Notes: generated by a model not told the origin, from the letters alone. A stretch of DNA of 64,000 nucleotides from Cristatella mucedo (GCA_009760855.2 WPIO01000037.1:852501-916500); one strand, 5' to 3'. Numbered from the stretch's first letter, positions 23,095-33,990 are shown. Numbers and translations: made by a program.

Positions 23095-24425
23095 GTAATT
23101 ATAGTAATATCTTTATATAGTATTCTCAGAGAACTTGATCTCTTTCTAGGCATTCTAAATTCTGCTGTAAAGAAAGCGCGATCAAATATTTACTGGTGAA
23201 ATGCGCAATTTCAACAAGCATGGCATGGTTAGAGGTGAAATGCATAGTTTCAACATGTAAATTATGGTTAGTGGTAGCATGCACATTGTTGGCACGTTTA
23301 AGCACACACCGGACGAATCGCGTGGACCCACTAAATGTTACGATCAAAAGTTGCGTTTTGAGCTCCTTTTTTTAAATGTCGTCAAATCAGGGGATATAGT
23401 GACGTCAGTCGAGATTGAGTTCCAGGCTTTGGGAGCATACGAACAAAAGACGGGGTCTCCAAGAGATTTGAGGTTCGTATGTATGTATGTAGGTCCATCT
23501 GTAACTCCACAAAGCCGCAAGTGGTGCGATGTCCAGCCTGGTGGGGTAGTTCTGATAGGTAGGCTGGAGCAAGAAAATTAATGGACCTAAAAGTGAGAGT
23601 GGCACAACCTTCTAGTAGATACGCTGCTTAATTGAAGGCCAGTGCAGGTCAGCGAGAATTGGTATGGTGTTGCGACTGCGACGCTCATGACATACAATTC
23701 TAGTTGCCGAGTTTTGCACCAACTGTAAGCGCCTGATTGCACAGGCCGAGGTAGACCAGCAAGTAGTGAGTTACAGAAGTCGAGATGGGATGTCACAAAG
23801 GCAGGACCGATTGGGATGTAGTATTACTGTCTAAGCAAGCCCAAATTTTAGCGATCTTGTTCGGCTGAACGTAGGTAGACTTTACTGTGGAGCTGATGTA
23901 GTCGTTTATTGACAGATCACTTTTGAACAGGACACCTATGTATCGTGCAGACGCAGCAGGAGATGTGCTGGAAGAGCCGATTTTGAGCGTTTAGCTTTCC
24001 TATTTCTGAGTCATGCCTCATTTTCTCATAACTAATAATTTTTTATCGTCATTTAATATGAGAAAGTGTGCGGTCATCCAAGTGCTGATATCAGTAATAC
24101 GTGCAGCAAGGGAATTGAGAGAATTCGATGTGCTGGAAGGTTTGGATGGATCAAAACGAAGATACAACCGAGTGGCATCTGCATAGAAATTAAAGCCTAG
24201 ATTGTGCTTGGCGATCACATCGTCAAGAGGGAGAGTATAAACTGCGAAAAGAAGGGGACCGAGCGCAGGGCCCTGAGATCGGGCCGTACTTCAGCGGTTC
24301 CTCTGATGATTCGCTTCCGCTCGCATCACTCGCATCAATGCTCCCGAGTCTGTCACTGAGATAGGACCTGAACCATTGTAGTGCTGTACCAGTGATGCCC
24401 ACGCGAGATGAGAAGCGCTTGAGAA
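23095..24425 (-). mobile_element. LINE A, RT to 3' end, decayed
   Basis: A minus-strand copy. At 24218-24018 it reads [20 protein letters not shown], so the YADD catalytic pair is altered to YADA. Then [20 protein letters not shown], the C-terminal blocks near 23796, and the 3' UTR with the tail at 23125-23160. Many frameshifts are present. A short LINE B tail insertion lies inside (23472-23516). Confidence 0.87.
23472..23516 (-). mobile_element. Tiny LINE B 3'-end insertion inside LINE A
   Basis: GTATGTATGTATGTAGG, then CCATCTGTAACTCCACAAAG, is the terminal sequence of LINE B with its simple-repeat tail. The LINE A sequence continues on both sides. Only about 45 bp were inserted. Confidence 0.7.
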
Positions 24426-25129
24426 GCTAAATATTGATTAAATAATTCATTTCATACAGGCGAGCTCAGCTTGCACGTGCAGTGGGGCGTTTCAAGAACT
24501 TCGCTTACGCATGCATGTCCAGTAACCGACCAGCATACTAACGCTGTCATACCCTTCGGGGCGGGGCTGGAGCAGAATACGCCGCTCGCTGATGCAGAAT
24601 CTGCCGCTCAGGTAACATAATCGCATCAAAGACACTATTTTGATTAGTTCTTTGCATGCAAGGTTTGATTAAATAAGAGGCAAACAGAGTTTTGGTAGTA
24701 TCCACACAGAAATATACCCAGCCCTTGACTTAAAGCGCATCCAATGCTTCTTCAGCAACACTAGTAGGTTTGGCTGAGCCCGCTTGAGGAAGAAATCGAG
24801 CCTTCTGCACGAGTTTTTAAGCATGCAAGATGGCATCGCTAAAAAGCATGTAACGAAATTCAATCATCAACATTATGCAGAATGTGTATTGATCTAATGC
24901 AGAAGAATTCTGAGCAACGGAGACTTCGTGAAGAAGGTATTGTTGATATCCTACAACACACGACCAACTTGACCACCAAACAATGACCAATTGTGGGTAG
25001 ATTATTTTGTTTTAATTAGTATTCTGGTCCTTGCGCTAATACCCAGCTGTTTTGTGCCTTGAGAATAAAAAGTAGAGCCTATATCAAGGATCGGCATATA
25101 TAAAACTGTGTTTTGGAGAGCTCGGCATC
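24426..25129. other. No gene seen
   Basis: Unassigned sequence; no domain in the short frame at 24863-24669. Confidence 0.4.
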
Positions 25130-25206
25130 GGCAGAGTGGCTCTGAGCCTGAGTCTATGCGCGGCTATATCTGCAGAGCGACTGTGCCTGAGTCTGACTGA
25201 GCGGCT
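25130..25206. repeat. Minisatellite-like units, left of LINE B
   Basis: Units built on GCAGAGCGACTGTGCCTGAG with GTCTGACTGAGCGGCT. They recur at 25847-25950 on the other side of the LINE. Confidence 0.75.
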
Positions 25207-25846
25207 ACTCCCTTTTGGCTGGGCTGCCAAAGAAAGCTATTATGCCACTACAGCTGACTATGAATATGGCTGCAAGGCTGGTCTTCAAGTCCCAGCGGTT
25301 TGAGCACGTGTCATCTCTGCTGAAAGAGCTAGGATGGATGCCGGTTGAGCAAAGGATACAGAGCAAAGTTCTTACGCTGACCCACAAGGCCCGCCACGGC
25401 TTAGCTCCTTCGTACCTAGCTGAACTGCTGCATCAGTTTCAGCCTGTTCGCGCCCTCAGGTCCTGCGTGGACAATAAATTAGCTGTCCCATTCCTCTGCT
25501 TAAAGACAGTTGGCGACAGAAGCTTTAGCTCTGCAGGTCCTAGACTGTGGAACTCGCTTCCACAATTCTTACGCAACGACAACTACTCTCCAACTGCTGA
25601 CTATGGCACATCTTTTTCAGCGGTCCTGAACTGCTACTTCTATGCTACTCACTACCTCAACTGCTCTCCTGACTCTGCTATGCTTCCCACTTTCTCTTTG
25701 TTGCGTGAGATGAAGTCTGTTGGCTACCGAATGCGTACCGAAAGCCGCTTAGGCTGTGAGTTCGCTATACAAAACTCTCCTGCGTAACACCCACATGGTC
25801 TTTATGACTTTGTGGAGTTACAGACGGAGATACATTACATTAAATT
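25207..25846 (+). mobile_element. LINE B, best preserved 3' portion
   Basis: A plus-strand, 5'-truncated LINE B with an uninterrupted 190-codon frame (25215-25787): AGLPKKAIMPLQLTMNMAARL, FKSQRFEHVSSLLKELGW, VEQRIQSKVLTLTHKARHGL and SSAGPRLWNSLPQFLRN. It contains the RT C-terminal region only. The 3' UTR ends GTGGAGTTACAGACGGAGAT followed by ACATT-type repeats. It is flanked by near-identical 39-bp direct repeats, and its open frame suggests it is among the younger insertions here. Confidence 0.9.
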
Positions 25847-25950
25847 ACATCTGCAGAGCGACTGTGTCTGAGTCTGACTGAGCGGCTCTACCCGCAGAGC
25901 GACTGTACCTGAGTCAAAAGTCTGAGTATCCATAACCGCAGAGCGACTCA
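25847..25950. repeat. Minisatellite-like units, right of LINE B
   Basis: The first unit differs from the left-hand unit (25158-25204) at about one position in 39. Later units are more diverged (CCGCAGAGCGACTGTACCTG, then CCGCAGAGCGACTCAGAG). Confidence 0.75.
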
Positions 25951-26234
25951 GAGTCAGTTTTTTGGTTCTCATCTGAGGTGCTATGCTCTTTCGCAGACCA
26001 ACACTAGGACGACGAAAATCAAAGAAAAGACAGTGCTAGTGCGGTCGAGGCTGTTTTATCTGTAGCTAGACTCACCTTATCCTTTCCATCGTCACGTGAC
26101 GTAGGCGGCTTGTATGGCTCATTCTGTGCGTCTGCAATGCTCACGATGATGGTAGGGATCAATCAAAACATTTGACGGCTCACGTGAATTTTCCGACAAC
26201 ATCCGCACCTGGCGATGTATTAAAAAACCGGATC

Positions 26235-26935
26235 TGATTTTATATTTACTTATAAGGTTTAGCTTAAGGGTAAACGTTGAGAAAATACTGAGAAGATTGG
26301 TCTAGTAATTGGATAATTGCTTGTGCCGTCTTTCAAAATAAAAGCATTTTAGAAATAAGATCGGATGTTTTAATGATTTACAAATAAAAGGAAAGCTATA
26401 AAAAATTATTGTGCAAACTTCGTCTTACCAGGACGTAAACACAAAGCAACCCAATACAAATAAAAAATTTACCGCTTTCTACATAGTATACGACTAGCGT
26501 CTCAACTTGCTGAACCTTGTTATATTGAGGTACATGTTTGCCGCTTGAACTCACACTTGAAATTTCATATTAATCCATGCGGTATTGGCGGAGTTATAGA
26601 ATTTGCAGGGCACTAAGCTACACTGTAAAGAAGCTTTTTAAGGTTAAAAGTCACATATATTTACCCCAGCAAGCCGAAAATATAAACCTTGATGTACTAA
26701 GATTCAAAAATTGAGACACAATTCAAATATAATGAGGACATTGGTATTTCATTTTTATAAATGCTGCTTTTTGTTTACTTCCGATTTGAAACGGTTTGAA
26801 AAATCATTTGCTTTCCTTTTCTGTGAAACTATTAAAACTCCACATCCCATTTCTGAAATGTTTCTTTTTAATGGTACCCTAAAAAGGTATTCAATAATTG
26901 AACCAATATTCTCAGTATTTTTTTAATATCTTTCT
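26235..26935. repeat. R1 fold-back: two R1 copies head to head
   Basis: The left arm (26235-26540) is R1 on the minus strand, beginning GAGAAAATACTGAGAAGATT. The right arm (26540-26935) is R1 on the plus strand, ending CCAATATTCTCAGTATTTTT. The outer ends therefore mirror each other. Inner blocks (AGCTACACTGTAAAGAAGC, ATTAATCCATGCGG) match the copies at 14140 and 33545. The 71-codon frame at 26711-26926 shows no motif. Confidence 0.6.
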
Positions 26936-26939
26936 TTAA

Positions 26940-27405
26940 AAATTAATTACAGCTATTTCCAGCCGGTCTTTCCAATCCGGTTCAAAGCGAAACGCCCAAA
27001 TGCACAACTTAGCACAAGTTCACGTCTATGACCGTGGTACTGAAAAAGATAACCAAGTATCTATTAGTGGCGCTTTACTGAGATCTGCGTTTGGAATTGC
27101 AGGCATCAGCCTTTTCATCAGCAACAGCGAGCGTCTCTAGCATATAACAGTCGTGTTTCGGACCTTCCCGAGGAGCAACAAAACGCAATCGAGTTAGACG
27201 CCGGAGTTTGGAAGCAAGTCAAATCATTTAACTCGGCCAAGCTTGTATGTCATACTTGGACGCTCATGCTATGTATGAGCTGGCAGCTCTGCTTGGCTTA
27301 CTAACGATAGCAATAATAATAATAGGTCGTTGGCATAGTGCCTTAAGATAACTGTATCTATATTCAGGCGTTTCACAGCTTCCAGTAAGATACTGAGAGC
27401 TTCAC
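26940..27405. other. No gene seen
   Basis: Unassigned sequence. Confidence 0.4.
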
Positions 27406-27407
27406 TC

Positions 27408-27575
27408 ATGCCATGCTGGTTTGGCCCAGAGGTGCTCACCCTCACCGAGCTCAAGGTGAGCGTATCCGACGACCGAGGTCGTGGGCTCGAGCCCCGTGGC
27501 ATATGCGAGGCGCCTGAATAGAGATTAAGTTCTCTTAGGGAGCTATATCAATGAATTATTATTATAATTATTATA
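27408..27575 (+). mobile_element. SINE 2, copy 3 (best preserved)
   Basis: TTTGGCCCAGAGGTGCTCAC (A-box region), GACCGAGGTCGTGGGCTCGA with GCCCCGTGGC (B-box region with two changes), then GAGGCGCCTGAATAGAGATT, AAGTTCTCTTAGGGAGCTAT and ATT repeats. It is inserted beside a minus-strand LINE A fragment. Confidence 0.85.
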
Positions 27576-27589
27576 TAAAAGCTCAGAGT

Positions 27590-27990
27590 AAGCAGTTTAA
27601 GGGAGCATTTTTTGAGAAACTTTGTCCTAGCGGCGACACGTGACAAGTGAGCGAAAAACCTTGAAGTCAATCCTTTACTTGACTGGTAGCCAGTGCAGGT
27701 CGGCGAGAACTGGTGTGCTGTGGCAACTGCACCAGCTGTATAAAGTAAAGCTGTATAAAGTGTAAGCGCCTGATTGCACAAGTCGGTCGGCCAGCAAGCA
27801 GTGAGTTACAGAAGCCAAGTCGGGATGTCACGAATGCATGGGCCAACTTAGATGTGGTATCCTTATCTAAACAAGCCAAAATTTTAGCAATGTTGTATAG
27901 CTGAAAGTAGGCAGACTTGACTGTGGAGCTGATGTGGTCGTCTAACGAGAGGTCACTTTGGAACTCGACACCTAGATTTCGTGTCGAGTA
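27590..27990 (-). mobile_element. LINE A, C-terminal fragment
   Basis: Minus-strand RT C-terminus: ACLDKDTTSKLAHAFVTSRL, GFCNSLLAGRPTCAIRRL. A small internal duplication of GCTGTATAAAG interrupts it near 27745. It ends at a hairpin (ACTCGACAC/GTGTCGAGT, 27965-27991). Confidence 0.85.
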
Positions 27991-28029
27991 TCTTCTTTTA
28001 TTCTTGACACATGGGCGTAATCGGCAGGG

Positions 28030-29555
28030 GTCGTGGCGGACCAGCTGAACTCATATATCGAAACATCAAAAGCTGCTAGTAAGTTCCAGTCTGACTTTAG
28101 ATCTAATCACTCTACAGAATCAGCCTTGCTTAGGATGTACAACGACCTACTTAGGAATGCAGACATGGGTAGAGTGTCTCTGCTTGTTTTGCTCGATCTT
28201 CGGCAGCTTTTGATACTAACGATCACAAAGTTCTTCTAGAGCGCCCCTCATCTCGCCTGGGCATCACTGGCACTGCTCTGCAATGGTTCAGGTCCTATCT
28301 CAGTGGGAGACTCCGGAGTATTGACGTGAATGGACAAAGATCATCTGAGGTACCTCTGAAATTTGGGGTACCTCAGGGCTCCGTGCTAGGTCCGGCTCTT
28401 TTCACGGTTTATACTCCCCCTTTTTCCAATGTGATTGCCAAGCACAATCTAGGCTTTCACTTCTATGCGGATGACACTCAGTTGTGCCTTTGCTTTGATC
28501 CCTCCCAGCCTTCGAGCACCTCGAATTCTCTCAATTCTGCATGTATTTATGACATCTGCACATGGATGGCAGCAAATTTTTTTAAACTAAAAGATGATAT
28601 ATAAATAACTTACTAGTTATGGGCAAACCCAGTGTGATTCAGAGATTGGAAATGCCGACGCTCAAAATTGGCTCTGTCAGCATATCTCCTGTTGAATCAG
28701 CTCGAAATCTATGTGTCATGCTCCAAAGTGACCTCTCGTTAGACGACCACATCAGCTCCACAATCAAGTCCTGCCTACTTTCAGCTACATAAAATTGCTA
28801 AAACTTGGGCTTGTTACATAAGGATACCACGTCTAAGTTGGTCCATGCATTTGTGACATCCCGTCTCGACTTCTGCAACTCACTGCTTGCTGGCCTACCG
28901 GCATGAGCAACCAGGTGATTACTGCTGGTGCAAAACTCCACAGCTAGGCTTGACTGTCGTGAGCGTCATCACAGTTGCCGCATCACACCACTTCTCGCCG
29001 ACCTGCACTGGCTGCCAGTCAAGCCAAGGATCGACTTCAAGGTTTTGTCGCTCACTTTTAGGTCACTTCATTCTTTGGCTCCAGCCTATCTTTCAGTTCT
29101 ACTCCTCCACCAGGCCAAGCATCGTACCACCCGCTTTTCGGAATCCAACAGTTTACCAATACCTCGTACAAATCTCAAATCCTTTGGAGACCGTGCATTA
29201 GTTTGTATGCTCCCAAAGCCTGGAACTCGCTCCCGACTTGCGTCACAGCATCCCCTGACTTGACCACATTTAAAAAAAAATAAAACCCAACCTATTTAGG
29301 ACAGCATTTAGTGGAGCCCTGTGATTCGTCCTTCATGGGCTTATGCAGGCAGACACTGTGCATGCTGCCTTTAACCACACTTGCATGCTGACCCTGTGCA
29401 TGTCACCCCTAAACATGTTATTCATGTTGTTTATCAAGCATGATATTAATCACCATTCAATCGCGTTTCTCTTTGCAGCAAATGTAGAGCACCTAGAAAG
29501 GGATTGAGTTCTCTGAGGGCGCTTTATCAAGTACATTATTAATAATATTGTTATG
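28030..29555 (+). mobile_element. LINE A, RT to 3' end
   Basis: A plus-strand copy starting at VADQLNSYIETS. Motif A is lost to a frameshift (LLDL then RQLLILTITK). Motif B (VPQGSVLGPALF) and motif C (FHFYADDTQLCLCF) sit in a 92-codon frame at 28326-28604. The C-terminus (LLADLHWLPVKPRIDFKVLS) and 3' UTR end GGGCGCTTTATCAAGTACAT near 29540. It stands head to head with the minus fragment at 27590, and both contain the same C-terminal part, so they are separate insertions or an inverted duplication rather than one twin-primed copy. Confidence 0.9.
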
Positions 29556-29559
29556 TTTA

Positions 29560-30411
29560 AATGCCAGCTTACATGCGAGCGAGTGCCAAATTCTGGCGCA
29601 CAGCTTGCGAATGTAAGCTTGTTTATGACTCCTAATTGACAATTGGCTGTCGAGCTGCAACCATTACGTCTACTGCAATCCGCGATCAGAGACCATACCA
29701 ACTGCTTAACATAGTAGCTCAGGCAGTTGGTCATAGCTCACCACGCAGCAAGCAATTGATCTGCACCAGCTGGCCTGCCAGCCACGCGTATCAGCAACAA
29801 GCTCGCCAGAAATGAACCGTGCGGAAAATACGAGGGGTGAAAATGAGCATGCAAAGGAGCGAGTTTGTCCAATATATTAGTAGAATCGTCACTACTCGAC
29901 ACGCCCATATTCAGCATTCTATGCTCGGCGTTTTCCTCACGCTCGTGTGTGTACTGGCCCGCAGCGAGCACTCAGCTACTTCAATACTGGTCGATGCGCA
30001 GAGAGGCCGCCTAGTTCTCGTTCATTTGCTCGCAGAGAAAGCGAGCGGTCACGTGCGACCACAGTGCTCTTCGAGAATGCAGACATGTCGGCAGAGTGGC
30101 AGCCTCGGATGCGCAGCCGCATAGAACTGTCACGGCGGGTGTCCACAGTGAAAAACCTCCCAGATATCAGTTGGCGGCCATAAGTCAGATGGAAATCGTG
30201 ACAAGACGTCAATGGAACCTACTGTAAGACGATAAGTTAACGACAACGGTGGCGTTCTCGTTTAACTTCGAAGCTAATGATCGTCATTCGTACATTCGTA
30301 CCTCCCAGATCGGCCGCTTCGACGAGCGTGCATGTCGCCTGCAGCTCAGAAAATTGAGTTAACTGAGAGAATCTTTCTCAACAGAATCTAGCATCTCGGA
30401 AGCTGACACTG
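29560..30411. other. No gene seen
   Basis: Overlapping frames around 29819-30212 on both strands carry no motif. Confidence 0.4.
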
Positions 30412-30450
30412 CCCGCCGTCTGCAGCTACGGTCCAACTGCAGACGGCCGG
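30412..30450. repeat. Hairpin, 11-bp perfect stem
   Basis: GCCGTCTGCAG (30415-30425) pairs perfectly with CTGCAGACGGC (30437-30447) across 11 nt. It lies just ahead of the 48-bp minisatellite. Confidence 0.75.
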
Positions 30451-30489
30451 CGGAGGTCGCTAGCAGATGTGAGCCACGAAGCGCGGTGA

Positions 30490-31072
30490 AGAGCAGTGAG
30501 CGAGCGGCCGTATATCGCTGCTGATACAGAGTGTGAAAGAACAGGGAGCGAGCGGCCATATGTCGCTGCTGATACAGAGTTTGAAAGAACAGCGAGCGAG
30601 CGGCCGTATGTCGCTGCTGATACAGAGTTTGAAAGAACAGCGAGCGAGCGGCCGTATGTCGCTGCTGATACAGAGTGTGAAAGAACAGCGAGCGAGCGGC
30701 CGTATGTCGCTGCTGATACAGAGTTTGAAAGAATAGCGAGCGAGCGGCCGTATGTCGCTGCTGATACAGAGTTTGAAAGAATAGCGAGCGAGCGAGCGGC
30801 CGTATGTCGCTGCTGATACAGAGTTTGAAAGAACAGCGAGCGAGCGGCCGTATGTCGCTGCTGATACAGAGTGTGAAAAAACAGCGAGCGAGCGGCCGTA
30901 TGTCGCTGCTGATACAGAGTTTGAAAGAATAGCGAGCGAGCGGCCGTATGTCGCTGCTGATACAGAGTGTGAAAGAACAGCGAGCGAGCGGCCGTATGTC
31001 GCTGCTGATACAGAGTGTGACAGAACAGCGAGCGAGCGGCCGTATGCTGCTGATACAGAGTGTGAAAGAATG
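30490..31072. repeat. 48-bp minisatellite, about 12 copies
   Basis: Each unit contains AGCGAGCGAGCGGCCGTATG, TCGCTGCTGATACAGAG and T(T/G)TGAAAGAAC. Because 48 is a multiple of three and the unit lacks stops, both strands stay open: plus reads SERPYVAADTEFERTA, minus reads LYQQRHTAARSLFFHT (221 codons, 31091-30426). One unit near 30785 carries four extra bases (an additional GCGA) that shift the frame, yet the minus frame stays open because a second frame is also stop-free. Unit-to-unit identity is high. No start, promoter or flanking coding context supports a real protein. Confidence 0.93.
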
Positions 31073-31079
31073 GCGCAGA

Positions 31080-32280
31080 GGAAAGAGGCAAACGCAGCGA
31101 AGGCCTATAGAGGCTCGAAGGCGTCTCCCGGTGTTCTGCAGAGCTCAGATGCGCTCAGTTGGATTCTTGACAGATGGCAGCATGCAGGCGGCTCGTGCGA
31201 CGACGCCATCGTGCAACGGCTGGCGACGGCATATTGCAACGATCCCACATTTGGCGTCGGGAAAACCTCTGAATGGCACTAACGCGACCTTTTAGCAGAT
31301 CCTCTCACCACTTCGGCAGACTTGGTGAGAGTTTGCTCGTGTCAGACCCCCTCAGCCTTGACATTTGACTCGTACCTTATAGCGTATGGCTGTAATTGCA
31401 GCTGGCTGCTCTCCTTCCACTACTGAGAGAAGACATCTAACTTGGGTGCGCCGAGAGCCTCTTGCCGCCTCACCCCGTCCAGACAAGCTAGGAATTAAGG
31501 ACATCGTAAAGAAGTCATGCCGGTTAAATATGCCTTGAAATGCTGCTTGAACATCACTTTCAAGTGATTGGCTACAGTTAGGCGGTCATTCAGAATGTAT
31601 CGCTTTTCGGAGCAATTTTTCATCAGTGCTGGACAGCCATAAAGCTCCGCATCTCATGGTAAATTACGGACATTTTGTTTGGATCTGGAACATAGCAAAA
31701 CGTCGTTAATTCGTGTTCGTTCGGTGAACGAAGAGACAGCGGCGACGAATTCTTCTCTCTGGCCAGCAGTCGCTAGGGCCGAAAAGCTCCAGCGGGTTGC
31801 TAAGCTTGTCATTTCTCGCCAAAGGAGCGAGCTGCCAAGGGATTCGATCGGCTGTCCCTTCTGCCCAACCAAGCGTGGCCAGTGAAACTTCTGTGGTGAC
31901 ATTCCGGGATTTAAGGCTTTCTAAGGTAAGGTAAGGTTTTTAAAGATTTAAGGCTGATTTAAGGCTCATAGGCAATTGAAATGTTGGGGCCTCTAGCAAA
32001 TTATATCATTTGCGTGGAACACTATCTCATAAAGTTTAAAGGATTCACCAAGCAACATTAGTAGTTGCTTGAGTAGTCAGTCTGCCAATACCGCCAAAAT
32101 CTTGAGATAACAAACTTCATGGCTCTCTTTTCTTTCTTCTACGAGCCTGTAACCAAAGCAATCAAAAAAATTAAAAACTGATATTTCGCACGTAACCTAA
32201 TACCGAGCAATAAATTCCATCTAGTGAGCAACTATTGTTCACCTCACCTTCAAGATTTCTCTTGCATTTTTTCAGGTAAT
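31080..32280. other. 1.2 kb without recognised gene or element
   Basis: Short overlapping frames only. A local AAGGTAAGGTAAGGTTTT repeat lies near 31923. Confidence 0.4.
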
Positions 32281-32284
32281 AAAT

Positions 32285-32530
32285 TATAATAATAAATGGA
32301 TATAGTGCCTTCAGATTACTTAATCTCTTTCTATGCACTTTACGTGCTGTGAAGGAAGCGTCATTAAATGGTTACTGGTAGCATGCTCAATATAAACAAG
32401 CATAACATGGTTAGAGGTGTATGCACAGGTTCAGCATGCAAATATGGTTAGTGGCAGCATGCACACTGTCAGCAAGCATAAGCACACACAGGAAGAATCA
32501 CATGGACCCCACTAAATGCTGTGATAAATA
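32285..32530 (-). mobile_element. LINE A 3' UTR, left arm of inverted pair
   Basis: On the plus strand this begins with ATAATAAATGGATATAGTGC and continues through AATCTCTTTCTATGCACTTT and GGTTAGTGGCAGCATGCACA, the reverse complement of the LINE A 3' UTR. It meets an opposite-strand copy at about 32535. Confidence 0.85.
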
Positions 32531-32540
32531 GATAAGAAAA

Positions 32541-32935
32541 TCTCAAATCCTTCGGAGACCGTGCCTTTAGTTCGCGTGCTCCTAAAGCCTGGAACTCACT
32601 CCCGCCTAGCGTAACGATAGCTCCTGACTTGTCCACGTTAAAAAGAAACTAAAAATGCATCTATTTATGACAGCATTTAGTGGGCCCCGGTGATTTTCCC
32701 TTTATGTGCTTATGCGTGCTGACACTGTGCATACTGCCACTAACCAAACTTGTATACTGGCCCTGTGCATGTCACCCCTAAACATGTTGTTGTTTATTAA
32801 GCATATGCTACGACTAACCATTCGATCGTGCTTCCTTTGAAGCAAATGTAAAGTGCCTAGAAAGAGATTGAGTTCTCAGAGGGTGCAATATCAAATGCAT
32901 TATTACTATTATTATTGTTATTATTATATGAGATG
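32541..32935 (+). mobile_element. LINE A 3' end, right arm of inverted pair
   Basis: AAATCCTTCGGAGACCGTGC and CCTAAAGCCTGGAACTCACT encode the C-terminal KSFGDRAF and PKAWNSLP blocks. The full 3' UTR, AAGTGCCTAGAAAGAGATTG and an ATT-repeat end follow. With the left arm it makes a 650-bp imperfect inverted repeat with ATT-rich outer ends. Confidence 0.87.
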
Positions 32936-33544
32936 ATGAATATAATAGAATAGTTTGAGCATCTTTAATGCTTGCATGTGAAATGAGGTACCCTGATTCT
33001 GTCTTGATACCGGCAGGCATGCCGAAGGATACTTTGTTGGCCTTGCAAATTTTAACAGAATCTCACAGACTACTTATTCATTCCTATCTTGTAAAATTTT
33101 TCACTCACACATAGCAAAATGCAGCTGCTGGGTGGAAGCAATTCCTAAATGCCATGCTGATCGAATATGGTTTTTCATTATTCTCTTACTCTGCAATCAC
33201 AAAGATTAAACTTTTGCTTATGGTGCCTGTATTTTTACACATCTATGGATACTACTTTATAGTCTTATGTGTGACCATCACTACTGTACATTGTATGCTC
33301 AAATTTTTTGTCGAATTTTTTACAGAAATGAGTGTGCAAGATGCTAAGCTTTAAAGAGGCCGGCTGTTACGTGAATCTGAATACTATGGTTTTTATATAC
33401 TTTAAGTTAGTAATCTGTACATTACAGTGATGCATCATATTCTCTTAAGAATCTTCTATGAAAGTATTTCGTTTATTTTCCTTCATTAATTTTTCCATTT
33501 CTTACAGCAAAAATTAAAGAAATCTGCATTGTAATTATTTTCAA
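32936..33544. other. No gene seen
   Basis: AT-rich; the 66-codon frame at 33154-33354 is hydrophobic but has no recognisable motif or start context. Confidence 0.4.
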
Positions 33545-33990
33545 GAACAAGTCAATTTTTATTTTTATTGTATATTGCCAGACCTGTTAGAGTTAATTTC
33601 GAGAAAATACTTAGAATATTGATCTAAAAATTGAATGGTTGTTTATGGTGCCATTCAAAAGACATGCATATTAGAAATGGGATCTTAAACTTTAACGATT
33701 TCCACTAAAAAGAAAAGCATTAAAAATCGATTAGTCAAACCATATTTAACCCGAAAGTAAACCAGAAGCAACATATCTAAAAGTGCCAAGTTTATCAATC
33801 CCTGCACCATATGCGACTTGTTTCCCAATTCATTGAGCCTTTCTAGATTGAGGTACATGTGTGAAGCTTGTTTCGCTGTATGCTTGTGAAATTTTAAAAG
33901 CTTCATTTGCAGTGTAGCTTCGTACCATGTAAATTTAATAACTCTGCAAATACTAGACGGATCAATGCACAATTTTTCAAGTATGAGTTC
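33545..33990 (-). repeat. Dispersed repeat R1, copy 4
   Basis: Minus-strand blocks GATCCGTCTAGTATTTGCAG, GAAGCTACACTGCAAATGAA and AATATTCTAAGTATTTTCTC match the copies at 14140 and 26235-26935. A 95-codon frame (33972-33685) is not shared by the other copies. Confidence 0.55.

Noticed and set aside
27590..29555. Twin-primed single LINE A insertion
   Set aside because: The inverted part repeats sequence also present in the direct part, whereas twin priming would give non-overlapping segments.
30490..31072. CRISPR array
   Set aside because: The 48-bp units are contiguous with no unique spacers, and the context is eukaryotic.
30426..31091. 221-codon repeat protein
   Set aside because: Explained by the stop-free 48-bp minisatellite unit; no support for translation.
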